Source: Bostrychus sinensis (taxonomy: Eukaryota > Chordata > Actinopteri > Gobiiformes > Eleotridae). Taken from it: a stretch of DNA of 64,000 nt. Below are positions 1 through 53,678 of the stretch, in pieces. The notes under the pieces were generated by a model. It worked only from the letters and a program-made list of their open reading frames with translations. It ran no database searches and was not told the origin of the DNA. A program made the position numbers and the translations under genes. Position 1 is the first letter of the stretch. Every line of letters begins with the position of its first letter. The DNA is taken from positions 124,001 to 188,000 of the forward strand of contig CM036243.1 of NCBI GenBank assembly GCA_020698575.1. The letters run 5' to 3'.

Positions 1-819
1 CAACAAAATAAAAAATAACACAATATGTAATTGGTAGACAATTTCGCTTTCTACAACTTTCCAAATGTATACAATATTTAAAATCCTATAATGTATGTTA
101 TAATAAGACATCTGGGCATTCTTAATGCTGCATGTTTACTGTATTGGCCCAACTACACACTGCAGAAGTTTTGGGGCCAACTCAAACGTATTAATATTGA
201 TAATAAAAGTTTAACAAAAGAATAATACTTTTTCTGAACAATGAATAGTAAGTTGGCTGTAAGATGAGTTTAAAAAAGAATGACAGTGAGTAAAACTTAA
301 AATTTAAAGTTTTTAGACATATGAACATCAAATTAGGTGAACAAAATTTCTTATTTGTTGAAAACCTGAGATTTTGAGTTGGCCCCAAAACTCAAACATT
401 TTGAAGGGATCCTGCTGCCTTGAGTTTTTCAGTTGTTCAGTTTTCGCAGCTTTTTTTTTTTTTTTGTTTACAGTGCAGACATATTAGCAACAAGAAATCT
501 TCAGCTATAATATCAGCTTACTATCTGATCCACATTGGTAGCTTGATATATAATCATATGAATAACAATTGTAACCATAATGAAAATAATAATAATAATT
601 GCAGAACATTTTTAAATGGTCTGAATTATAGATTCACTTTTTCCTCATACAACTTCTTTCAAAGACTGTTTTGTTTTTGTTTTTACAAGAAGTTGTTTAA
701 AAAAACTCGCAGAAGATTAAAAACAGCCTTAACTTAACTCGAGTGGTTGGGCTTTTCATACACAGCAGATATTAGTATTTGTGTGTAGCATAACAATACA
801 CATACACAGCTGGACTCAC
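1..819. other. AT-rich intergenic stretch, nothing assigned
   Basis: I see no gene or recognisable mobile element here. The stretch is AT-rich with poly-T and AAT runs. The open frames are short and have no exon-like character. Confidence 0.5.
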
Positions 820-1014
820 CTGTGCTGAGGGGCAGTGCCGACGGTCCTCTGAGCAGGGCACTGTAGGCTGCCACACACACACTCTGACTGTCACACAGGG
901 AGACCTCTTGCTTCTCAGGGACCTGGCGGACCAGTCTAGCCACATTCTCACACACACAATATCTACCAACACCAGACAAGTTCAGGCTCTGGAGCTTAAA
1001 CATTTGCACAGCAG
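820..1014 (-). CDS. Possible internal exon of an unassigned gene
   Basis: A 195-nt open segment on the - strand is bounded by an acceptor-like TTTTAG and a strong donor-like CAG|GTGAGT. It encodes about 64 residues, including VQMFKLQSLNLSGVGRY and, further on, VARLVRQVPEKQEVSLCDSQ. The sequence is non-repetitive and GC-richer than its surroundings, which looks more like an exon than a random frame. I do not recognise the family and found no partner exon in the 819 bases downstream. If real, it belongs to a gene that is divergent from camsap3 and mostly outside the window. It could also be a chance frame. Confidence 0.35.
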
Positions 1015-1768
1015 CTAAAATGTTTTTATTCAGCAGGACTTGATAGGAATACTGTGGTTTGGAGAAGCAGACAGGAGCAACGGCTTTGTGTTATGTGTGG
1101 CTTTAATGGGGCTAGTGAAAAGACAGAAACCAGTGCATGTGTTACAATTTTAACAACATTTAACAACACATTAAGAGTTTGAAATTGTAAAAATGTGTCA
1201 AATTAATTTTACAGCAGCAGATTGTTTAGGCTCTGCGGTCTTGCTCCTGTCTGCTTCTCCAAAGTGGATGTGTTTACTTTACTGTCTTTGCTCTACTTTA
1301 GGGAACAATCTATCTCCTAAAGAACCAGTAAGAAAGAAAGCTTCGATACAGAAAGTTCTGGTGTCTGTCAGAGAGACAAGCTGAGATTCCTGGGTTCAGG
1401 GGTCTGTTTGTGTCAGGTTAATGACGCCACCTTGTGGACACAGTATGCAGTGTTGCCTCTATGAAGCAAAAATTAGTGACACTTTGGAATAACTCACACT
1501 ATTACGCATTAATTAAAGGTACTGATAGCAGCATGCACTTGTACTGGTTTGAAAACTGTACTGCAGTCCAGGGCTTGACATTAACACTAGCCAACCGGCC
1601 AAATGCAGGTAGATTTTTGTTTTGGCTAGTACCACAAATACTCATACAATACACGTTGACCTTTTGAATTTTATGAATACATAAGTTTATTCTGAATTTA
1701 TGTTGCTCTGCTCGAGTGTACACCATTTCAAATCCTGTCTATGTCTAATTCGATAAATACATACTCTC

Positions 1769-1890
1769 CACAACAACAACCTATAAATATCTTGGTGTGC
1801 TCCTGGATTCACATCTCTCATACAGAGAGCACACCCATAACTTAACAAAGAAACTACAGCAAAAGTTACCCACTCTCGTCTGGATGAATC
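1769..1890 (+). mobile_element. LINE reverse-transcriptase C-terminal fragment (left part)
   Basis: Translation gives YKYLGVLLDSHLSYREH followed by a basic helix. This is the motif that follows the reverse-transcriptase core in many non-LTR retrotransposons. The frame stops where an L2-type 3' end begins. The rest of a comparable LINE C-terminus resumes at 2236. Confidence 0.6.
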
Positions 1891-1894
1891 CTTA

Positions 1895-2234
1895 CAGAGC
1901 TGATCTATGATCCTATAGATGAACTAAGGGACTAGCAGTCCTAGATGCATTGCCTGTCCGTCCTGGGAGAGGATCTCTCCTTCAATATGGGCTCCATAAG
2001 GTTTCTTCTTTTTTCCCGTACCTGGGTTTTTTAGGAGTTTTTCCTTACCGAGAAGGAGGGTCTAAGGACAGGAGTGTCCTGGGTCTATTTAGTTTAGTGT
2101 AGTTATTGTTTGTGCTGATTGTGTGTTAAGTCTGATTGTGTGTTTATGTTTGATCAACTGTTTGTGAAGCCCTTTGAGGCGACTTTTGTTGTGATATTGG
2201 GCTATACAAATAAATCTGAATTGAATTGAATTAT
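1895..2234 (+). mobile_element. L2-type LINE 3' end (truncated copy)
   Basis: This resembles the 3' untranslated region of a teleost L2-family LINE. It has a CCTGTCCGTCCTGGGAGAGG stretch, a GGGTTTTTTAGGAGTTTTTC stretch, a GAAGCCCTTTGAGGC motif and a GCTATACAAATAAA motif, and it ends in GAATTGAATTGAA. It is heavily 5'-truncated and sits between two pieces of another LINE. A related end lies at 39947-40135. Confidence 0.75.
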
Positions 2235-2235
2235 A

Positions 2236-2541
2236 TGTCTACAACAAAAGCAGACCTTACCCTTTCTGTATCTGAAACCTACTTACATGAAGTAATTCTA
2301 TCAACCATCTCCTACTGTCTTCCCGTGTGGTCCCTCACCACTAATGATGTCATAGAACCAGTAGCCAGACTCTACAACAGAGCCTTTAAGATCCATAATA
2401 GACTTCCTGGATGGGTTCATCACTGCACAGCACTGTTTCAGGCAAATGCTCTCACCTTTCAGAATTATATAAACTGTTCTGCCATTAATGTTTATTTTCA
2501 GATAAAACACAACTTTCTGTCACCAGCTCTAAGCAACTTTT
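2236..2541 (+). mobile_element. LINE reverse-transcriptase C-terminal fragment (right part)
   Basis: The open frame contains YLHEVILSTISYCLPVWS and then VARLYNRAFKIHNRLPG. This matches the pattern of the C-terminal region of LINE ORF2, where a CLPVW-type motif is common. It probably continues the fragment at 1769-1890, with the L2 3' end inserted between them. Confidence 0.55.
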
Positions 2542-2744
2542 AAGTATTACTTAATGATTAGTAACCAGTTAATTCATTATTTACAAAGTATCACTTCAAC
2601 ATTTATAAATACCATTGAGTTATTACATTGTTATAACTCTTTCATCCTTGACTAAGAAGCACTATATACTTATTGAAGTCAGTGCAAAATTTGAAACATT
2701 AGTGTTAATTCAGGATCTATAAACTGTTTATGGACACTTTATTT

Positions 2745-3140
2745 TAAGGTCCACCTATTAACTATTATCTAAGTGCTAATTAGCATGGTAGTTAGTGATT
2801 AATTAGCTCTTAATTGGTTATAATAAAGCACCTATTAATCTTTTATTTTGTTTGACCATATTCTACAACTAATAAGCAATTAACTAACATTTTCCCCTTA
2901 ATAAACTCATAATTACTGCTCATTAGAAGGAAGTAAGCAATTTGCTGGACATAAATTATGATCTTAATAAGATGTTTGTAGTATGAGCATTACCACGGAA
3001 TAGCACCACAAAAATCTTATTAAGATCATAATTTATGGCCAACAACTTCCTTACTTTCAACTAATGAGCTGTAATTATGAGTTTATTAAGGAAGGAATGT
3101 TAGTTAATTGCTAATTAGTTGTAGAATATGGTCACACACA
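2745..3140. repeat. Foldback (long inverted-repeat) element
   Basis: Two imperfectly complementary arms, about 2859-2973 and 3015-3132, share ATAAACTCATAATTA and CTTAATAAGAT blocks in opposite orientation around a spacer of about 40 bp. The DNA is very AT-rich and non-coding. It resembles a miniature foldback element. I did not identify the family or its target duplication. Confidence 0.6.
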
Positions 3141-3775
3141 ATAAAACAAGACAGACCAATATATACTTTAGTTAAAAAAATAAAAATAAAAATACAAAGA
3201 AAAAAAATGCCCTGGTGCTGCCCACCTTTACCAATCTGTGCCATCTGAAATAGGTTGGCATCAGCAGATTTTTTTTTCAGTAAAACTCAAATATGGAGAA
3301 AAAAAATAACATATTGTGACACAAAAGGACAATAAATAACAATTTCCAAATAATGGTAAAATGGGCTATAAAATATATATGGTTTATGAGATCTGCAAAC
3401 CACTGTGTTGTGTTTTTACTTACATTTTAGCCCACAGCGTCACTTCATCAGGATTAGGTTTGCACATGAGCTTGGTCTGTGTTTGGTGAGGACATTGACA
3501 GATTTTCAGAGGTCTCCACATAATCTGCACTCCTCAAAGGAACTATGTGTCCCTGTTTATTCATAAAGAGGAAGAGGAATCACGCTAATGTCATCAAGCG
3601 CGTTCTGGTTCATGAAAAGACACTGAGAGGAGCTTTTTTTTTTTTAATGTGAAAAAAATATATATATGTTAAAGCCACGTTGAAGTGTCCAGTGTTCAGT
3701 CTGGGCTGTAGTGGGTTGGTCCTACTCAGTGAGGAGCCGCTGACTCTGGCTCAGCCTCAATAAACAGCTAATTGT
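3141..3775. other. Upstream flank of camsap3, nothing assigned
   Basis: AT-rich non-coding DNA with homopolymer runs. Base composition shifts to GC- and CpG-rich near 3770, where the camsap3 promoter starts. Confidence 0.4.
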
Positions 3776-3912
3776 CGCTACCCGCTTTGCGCATGCGCCC
3801 TGTGTCCTCCATCACTCCAGCCGCTGCTCTCATCTCTCATCTCGTCGCATCCCGGGGGCGCGTGGATCCGTGGTGCTGCTGCTGAGGAGCTCGCGTTGCC
3901 TGCCTGCCGACC
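3776..3912 (+). promoter_or_regulatory. camsap3 CpG-rich promoter/5' leader with NRF1-like site
   Basis: CpG density rises sharply here and stays high to about 4450, a CpG-island pattern. TGCGCATGCGCC at 3788-3799 matches the palindromic NRF1 consensus and lies about 115 bp before the ATG. No TATA box is visible. The start codon context is ACCATGG, with A at -3 and G at +4, a strong initiation context. The transcription start itself cannot be placed from sequence alone. Confidence 0.6.
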
Positions 3913-46184
<42,272 letters not shown>

Positions 46185-47081
46185 ATATCATATACTAGAA
46201 ACTGTGGTATTCTGACAGTGTAATAATATTGCATTCAAGAGGTCCTAGGAAGTCAAACAAATTTGGAGTTTCTGAGTCCTTTTTCCAGCTAGAGCCGGCC
46301 TTAATGTGCATGTGTTTCCTCTGGAAAACTGTTGTTTCTGAAATCTCCAAGACCACATGAAAGCAGCACAAGGCCACATTGAAAGAAAGAGATCCAGACA
46401 GTACAAGAATGAAAATTTTATGTTATGAGAACAGTTTAGACTGGTCCAAATTTCCAGTGGTGTTCAAAGTATGGCCCAGGACCTGAATGCATCCCTCGGG
46501 CTTCCTCTTCAATTGGCCCAAATTGCCGAATGGAGCACTTTTTTTTTATTGCACTATAAAAGTCATACCGTGAAAAGGTCTCTTCATAATCCAACATTTT
46601 TGGTAGCAGTCATTATGTGCATAGATCTCTTTCACCTCTTCTCCCAGAGCCATCTCCGCAATGGCTGGGATTTTGCGTGTTGCTGGTTCGTAGTTATACT
46701 CCAAAGCAGTTATGTAAAAAATGTCAATCATGTGTAGCTGCGAGAGGGCATCCATGTGTCTTCCATATAGAACCTTCTCAACCAGCGTCACTTGATCATG
46801 TGATTTCCATGGAGGTGTGTGGACGTACCATGTTGGATGGCAAGCTGGTTGTTATGCCCTGATTTGAATCAGTTACCCAATTTGGATCTGTCATGCCAGT
46901 TTGTTAGCCTAACAACATTAACAACAATTTGTTTTACTTATTAAACTAGTTTAATGTGTCCTATATCTGAGATAGCATCTAGCAGCTATCCATTTAAGTA
47001 AAACATTTTTATGGTGCACTGTTTTACAAAGTTTATTCTTAAAAAGAGTATGTAAAAGATTGTTCCTGCTGCTCAAATAAA
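46185..47081 (+). other. camsap3 3' untranslated region candidate
   Basis: Candidate polyadenylation signals are ATTAAA at 46940-46945 and AATAAA at 47076-47081. A GTGGTGTTCAAAGTATGGCC stretch at about 46456 looks like a hAT-type remnant end, so part of this stretch is repeat-derived. The true 3' end cannot be fixed from sequence. Confidence 0.35.
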
Positions 47082-47517
47082 GTAAACTGATCTGAAGTCA
47101 GTTAGCCTCATTCTTATAGTCTGCTTAGGTTTACTAGCTGGTTAAACACATTTTCATTATAAATGTCGGGTTGTGTGTTGAAGGCTGCTAAACCATAATT
47201 TTGGCATGACATATGGGGCTCAGGCGCCGACAAGTTAACATTTCTCTAAATAACGCTGTTTGATCTGACCACTTAACGTTAAGTGCTGAACCAGTTTAGA
47301 AAGTAGTAAATCTGAACTCAATTTCCAAGAACAATAGCTATTTGCTAGCTAGCTACACTGCCTTTTTGCCATCCAAAATTGCAGCATCAATAAACCAAGT
47401 CACATGACGTCTTTACAGCCTATGCACATAGGTCTGTGATATGTGGATAGCTCCATGAATTGAATGTTTTAAGTATAGTAAATATCAGCTCATTTTCATG
47501 GGAGTGGAACAGGATGC
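47082..47517. other. Intergenic, nothing assigned
   Basis: AT-rich intergenic DNA between camsap3 and the SINE-like remnants. No features seen. Confidence 0.35.
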
Positions 47518-47730
47518 TTGACAAGACTGGCCTCACACAATCTCTGGGTTGAGTCTGCATGTCCTCCCCATGTTACTGTAGGCGGTCTTCATTTATTTCT
47601 GCTTCCTCTCACCATCCAAGGGCATGTTTTAGGTGTATTGGTGACTCTAATTGCCCCTAGTGAGACCAACTGGGATATGCTCCAGTACCTGCAACCCCTA
47701 ACAGGAATAAGCAGAAGAAATGTAGACTAA
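47518..47730 (+). mobile_element. SINE-like remnant
   Basis: GAGTCTGCATGTCCTCCCCA, then GGCATGTTTTAGGTGTATTG and ACTGGGATATGCTCCAGTAC follow the order of a very common teleost repeat (TGCATGTTCTCCCC ... GGGATAGGCTCCAGCA ... GATAAGCGGAAGAAA). The tRNA-like head is missing. Confidence 0.55.
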
Positions 47731-48833
47731 ACTTTTTTTAAAACTTTTCTCAGAAATATCTGAGTCTTGTATTGGCTGGATCTGTTCTTCTCTCAGTGCC
47801 CCTACAACATTGTCTTCAAATGTTCAAAATGCTCTGGGTGTCTCTACGTTTTTCACTTTTGTCATTATGTTTTTAAAGTTGCACAAGTCATTTTTATTAT
47901 GTAATCATTTGGGCACCAGCTCAAAAGATGACGCCAACTGACTCCAAAAATGACCTCTGACCTTAGGAAGAAGAAGACCACTTTTGTATGTGAGGTCTAC
48001 TGCAGGATACCTTCAGAATAAAACACGACACAGTAAGTGTGTTTAAGGACATGATGGGGGTCACTAACTTCACAGCAGTGTTCTTGAAAATGTCTGTTTA
48101 AATGTCAGAATAACTCTACATTGCACATTTCTTTTGTAAATGTGGACTGTTGATGGTACTGCCCAGTGCAGATTATTCAGCATCTGTCCAAGTGCACGAG
48201 TGCAGAGAAAAGATCAGATAAGATGAATGTTATTTCCCTAGCAAATACTCCGCCACAACAACAGAGTAGATGTGAAATGTTAATTGGAGTAGAGTGGCTA
48301 AAAATGTTGGATGAGGAGAGATGCAGGATGTGGCATGCTATGAGGGATGGGAGATGTGGGAGGGGTACAGAAGGAAGGAGGCAAGTTGAGGCAGGCAGGA
48401 TGAAGAATACAGGATGGGGGAAGCAGGATAAGGGATGAGGGAATTTTTTTAGGCTAGTTGTTGGAGATAGGAGGCTGGAAAGGAGAAAGTGAACATGATG
48501 TGAGGTATGAAGAGATGGTGGGATGGAGACAACAGAGACAGGGCAGGAGTAGTGCTGGAGTGGATGAAGAGTTCTGCAGTTTGGATATAGTTGAGGCGTA
48601 GCCTTGCTCCTGAACCAAAGTTAACAAATTAACGTAATTTAGACTAAAAGTTTTTTATGGATCACAGACTATTGAAATGTCACAGCCAGAGAGAACCACT
48701 GTTGTGTTCAAGACCCCTCTGTGGAAATGTAACATGAAAATGACCCATATGAAGTCACATTTGTACTATCAGTATAATACCATTCTGTTTGTATTTTACG
48801 ATAAAACAAATACACCGTAATAAGCTCTGGGGT
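47731..48833. other. Intergenic, purine-rich tract
   Basis: No gene is seen. At about 48290-48560 the + strand is strongly purine-rich (GGATGAGGAGAG, GGGAGATGTGGGAGG), a possible simple-sequence derivative. Confidence 0.35.
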
Positions 48834-49110
48834 GCATGGTGGCAGAGGTCTCCAGTCTCTCTGAGAGGAGTGTGCATGTTCTCCCTGTGTTACTGTGGGT
48901 TCTCTCCTCCCACCTTTGTCCAAACACATGCATGTACAGGTGAACTGGAAAATCTCAGTGAATGAATGTGAGAGTGGGTGCTTGTCTGTCTGTGTGTGCC
49001 TCTTAAGTGTTGGCCCTGAAACTGTCCTGTTTTACCACACCTGACCTTGGGATAGGCTCCACTTCAACGCTACCTGTGGGTAAGTGGTGTGAATTAATGA
49101 ATAGAATGCT
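48834..49110 (+). mobile_element. SINE-like remnant
   Basis: Contains GTGTGCATGTTCTCCCTGTG, then CTTGGGATAGGCTCCACTTC, the same ordered words as at 47518-47730 but more diverged and with an insertion between them. Confidence 0.5.
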
Positions 49111-50050
49111 CTTAAAATATTGCAAGTTGGTACCCTTTTTTAAAACTGAATGCTGTAATAAGACACCAAACTGGGCTGAGATGGGGCAGAGCAGACCTCA
49201 CTTTATAGCACAACTAAATAAAGGTTTGCAGATAAAGGCTGTTTGTCTCCAGTGTGGTGCATTTAACTGAGAAAGTCAATTTGGCTGTCTAAGGTCTAAG
49301 TCACCTCTCTCTCACCTCTGAGAATACTCTACATCACTTCATCTAACTCCTTTCAGAATTTCTCCTTCTCCTCTAGCTCACATCTTACCTGAGTGGCATA
49401 ACTACTTACAACAAACAACATTCCACCTTCAATTTCCAGCTTCAGACTCATCACCCTATCTGACACTGACACTTTTTTCTACCTCCAGAACATTTCAACA
49501 AACTCTTTCAGGAGTACTTCTGCTTCTAACTTGCCTTCTGCGTCTCGTCCAACAGTAATACATTTCCACCTCACTCTGTAGGTCGTTGTTAACCTGAGCC
49601 GTAACTAATCCGCTATGAAAGTCATGTTTGTCATGGTCTCCAGTCTAGCTACTCTCTCTAGCTCCCTCTGGTCAGCCAGCACACCCACCTGCCTCACCTT
49701 CACCCACCATCATGACCTGGTCCATTTACAGGTTCAACATCTTCACATTCAAATCAGTGCTGAGATATATCCCTATTTACCCTCCTAGGAAATGAATTTC
49801 CTAGGAGGATAAATTTATCCTCCCGGTAATTCATTTTTGTCCTCTGTTTGGGACATGGGTCTTAGACATGTATGTTAACCCTCTGGGCACCTTAGGGTCC
49901 AAACACGTACTTTTAGCTGTTTTTACTTTTTGATCCTCAATAAATCAGTCAGTGTGAAACTTGACCAGAATTTTTTTTTAGCTGGTGTTTAAAATGCCAC
50001 GACCCCCTCTGTTCTAAGGTGCATAGAACAGGAGATATGCATTTTACATA
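49111..50050. other. Intergenic, possible antisense retroelement fragment
   Basis: At about 49340-49660 a C/T-rich stretch (CTCCTTTCAGAATTTCTCC and following) resembles the antisense of a fish LINE, but no frame supports this. At about 49785-49835 a short perfect palindrome (AAATGAATTTCCTAGGAGG) is visible. Confidence 0.25.
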
Positions 50051-51988
50051 CACTTGTTACCTTAAGTACGCGTTTGGACCCATTGACTTCCATTATAACC
50101 ACAGATTTTTGACATCGTGCAATCCTGACATAATACTTTTTTCATGAAAACCTAATAAATCTAAGCCTTTATCTTAAAAATAAAGGGAAATTAGGTTTTT
50201 GGTCAGATTGACCCCCTAAACCACCAGGGGCAATGGAGGGCTGTTTTTCTTCTACCTTGCAAAATGCATGGGAATAAAAACACTGAACACCAATAAATTG
50301 GTGTTGGTGTGTTTGGATCGATGTAACAGAGTGGTGGGAGTGTGGCTGAGAATATATTTTGTTTGTGTGGTCATGAGGGAGTCTGTGAAACTCAAGTATA
50401 AAAAGGCCAAATTAGCTCTGTTTATAAACAAGTGGAGTGAGTGAACCTGAGAATACTCTTCTGTGTGTGTGTGGGTCTGTGTGAGATTACAGTGATCAGA
50501 GGTCAAACAGGCTGTTGACATTTTTGTTCTTGACCCAGAGAGAGCCTCCTCTCTCCCATTGGGCCTTGGTACAGCAGGTTTCTGCTGAAGTCTGTCAGTC
50601 AGATGGAATCATTTCTTTTCAGACAGAGGCAGGACTGATGTTTCCTTTACCTTGTCGACTGACACTGACAGTCTTCCTCAGAAGTGTCTGACTGCTGTGA
50701 CGTGTCTTTATCAGCTGTGGGTGGTCTGAAGAACCTGGCCACGCCCCCTGCTGGTCTATCAGACTGACCACGCCCCCTGACACTGTTTGGTCTCTGTAGA
50801 AAAGTGTCCCAGGTCTGAGAGAGCATCAGGGCTCCCTCATCCTGGTTGATGGTAGCTAATCCCCGCTTCCTGATTTCAGCTGCCTCCTTGATCCAAAAAA
50901 TACCATGGAAACGATGCAAAAAAGAGAATATAGGTGAAACAGGGTGAAATTCTGATATTTGAAAAAAAAAACAAAAAAACAAAAACAAAACCTAAACACC
51001 AGAAGTAATGCAAAAGGGGTAAAACGGGAAGATTCACAAGAACAAAGAAAGAAAAGGCAGAGCAGGAAAACTTGAATTTGGCCATATTTGATCTTTTGAA
51101 GAGACCCTGCAGGGAAGCTGGGTTCTCCCAGAGATCATGAGAAAGGGGGAGAAGTTCAGTCACCTGGAGGAAGCTTGGAGTAGAGCTCCTGCTCCTCTAC
51201 ATTGAGAGGATCCAGCTGAGGTTGATGCTCTCTCTGACCTGGGACACTTTTCTCCAGAAATCCAAGGGCCCCAGGATCAGTCTGATAGACCAGCAGGGGG
51301 TGTGGTCAGGTCCTTCAGGCTGACCACAGCTGATAAAGACACGTCACAGCAGTCAGGTGACACTTCTGAAGAAGACTGCTGGTGTCAGTCAAAACATGAC
51401 AAGGAAATAAATGATAAAGGAAACATCACTCCTTCCTCTGTCTGAAAAGAAATGATTCCATCTGACTGACAGACTTCAGCAGAAACCTGCTGTACCAAGG
51501 TCCAATGGGAGAGAGGAGGCTCTCTCTGGGTCAAGAACAAAAATGTCAACAGCCTGTTTATAAACAGAGTCCATTTGGCCTTTGAATACTTGAGTTTCAC
51601 AGACTCCCTCATGACCTCATGAACAAAATATATTCTCAGCCACACTTCCACCGCTCTGTTACATCGATCCTAACACACCAAGACCTATTTATCGGTGTTC
51701 AGTGTTTTTATTCCCATGCATTTTGCAAGGTAGAACAACAGAATTCCATTGAAAATGTATAAAATAAAGCTCTGCTGCCCCTGGTGGTTTAGGGGCTCAA
51801 TCTGACCAAAAACCTAATTTCCCTTTATTTTGAAGGTAAAAGCTTAGATTTATTAGGTTTCCATGAAAAAAGTATTATAATATGTATTATAATATTATAA
51901 TATACAGGATTGCAGGATGTCAAAAATCTGTGGTTATGTCAATGGTCAAAGACAATGGGCCCAAACGCGTACTTAAGGTAACAAGTGT
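50051..51988. repeat. Large imperfect palindrome, arms about 780 bp
   Basis: Left arm about 50051-50840 is the reverse complement of right arm about 51210-51988, with small differences. Paired landmarks are ACTTGTTACCTTAAGTACGC with GCGTACTTAAGGTAACAAGT, CTTGCAAAATGCATGGGAAT with its complement near 51710-51735, and CAGCAGGTTTCTGCTGAAGT with its complement near 51472-51497. The central spacer is about 370 bp. No functional frame is seen. It may be a foldback element or two head-to-head copies of one repeat. Confidence 0.8.
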
Positions 51989-53678
51989 AAGTTTCTACCA
52001 AAACATGTCTTTTCTCCAAAAATAAAAATGCATCAAAATCAATGTTGTTATACCGGTATTTGACATTTTTATAGCTATGTTATGAGAGGTCCCAAATGGG
52101 TCCCTAAGTTAACAAGTGTAATTTTTTGGCACCAAGGTATGAAAGGGAACTAAATATTGTAGATTTCATATAAATAATCCCATGAGTCATACTGTATTTA
52201 TTATTGCAGACAGGGGCCTTCATAATATTTTAACAAGTTTTTACTAATGCACTTTTTACAATTTAGCCCTTTCAAAATACTTTTTTTTCTATGTTCTTTG
52301 TAATGGTCATCAGGAATACCTCCTTTGTAAAACTCAAATATCCATAGGAAAACAACGGCTGGTTAAGGCTGAGAGTCTTAGAATTCAGAGGGCCTGTATT
52401 GGTACAGAACAGTGGAAGCTCAATGGAGGATGTGTCAGCCTGGGACACTACGGTACAGGGTCAGGATGTGTTTTTTTACTTCCTGTTTAACTGGGCCCCC
52501 TTGCTAAGTTTGCAAATTAAAAAAATGTTTCAAAGCATTGATAAAAAAAAAAACAGTCAGTGTTTTTAAGAAATTAAAATGTTATATGATAAAATTTAAA
52601 CGGTCTCTTGGCCCCTAAACCTATCCTGCTTAGGGCCCCTAAATGACCGGCACTGTTTTATCCAATATGTTCTTCATAAACAAAATAAAACTATAAACCC
52701 AATATAAAGTGTGTGGAGAGAGTATGATGTGGAGCAGCATCACTGTCACTGTACAAAAACACACAGAGACTTGATTATGATTTTTATTGCATCTCCAGCG
52801 GATGATTCAGTGTGAAGCCCCAAAAGCACAGGTACAGCTGATGTGCACCTTCAAATTGCCCATAATCCCTGCAGTCTTTGACCTGACAGAGCAAGCATTA
52901 TGTCTCTCCATTATGTCAGAAACTGGTTTGCATAAGTCTTACACAGTAAATGTGGAGCAGTCTTTTCCTGTTTCAGCACATAAGCCATAACACTAGCTAA
53001 TGCACCTTCTTCCTTACAGTTTCCTTTGAAGGGCTTACAATATGTTTTCATTCCTGTTACAGTAGCTCATGGGGAATAAATACATGGGGAAATGCATACA
53101 AAATTATATTGCTTGTGAGACTAGTATTCATTTATGCTTAAGCTATTACCCTCTTTAACCCCTAATCTATTCTAAGAGATATGTCCCACTGTGATGACCA
53201 GTGAAAGAACATTTGTCACAGAATTATTGCCTTAGAATATTACTTTTATCCCACTATTTTAAATGTATATACTTCCAAACTATGCATAAAAAGTGAGTAT
53301 GTGGATATGAGTTTAACCCTCCAACACCATTTGGAAATGTTTTTGCTCATTTTAATCTCAATCGTCAAATTTGTATATGTTGTTTTCATGTTATTGGCAT
53401 AAAAATGTCCAAATAATGATGTCATTGTTTAAAATTTCAGCTTCACTGTGTACCATGTTTTTATATACACTTGGGCAAAACTGGACTTCCAGGCAAACTT
53501 CAGAAATTATTAGGCAGTTTACATGAATTTACACAACAAAAAAGGTTAAAAGAAGTCATCCGGGCTTGGTTTGTAAAGTTGAAGACGTTTCACCTTCATT
53601 CAAGAGGCTTTCTCAAATCTGAAATTAAATTTAAGGTAAGAGAGCTGAGTTTCATGTTCCCAGAAAGTTTCTGACCTA
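51989..53678. other. Intergenic, nothing assigned
   Basis: AT-rich DNA. I recognise no gene or defined repeat. A GACGTTTCACCTTCATTCAA word at about 53583 recalls the one in camsap3 intron 8. Confidence 0.3.
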
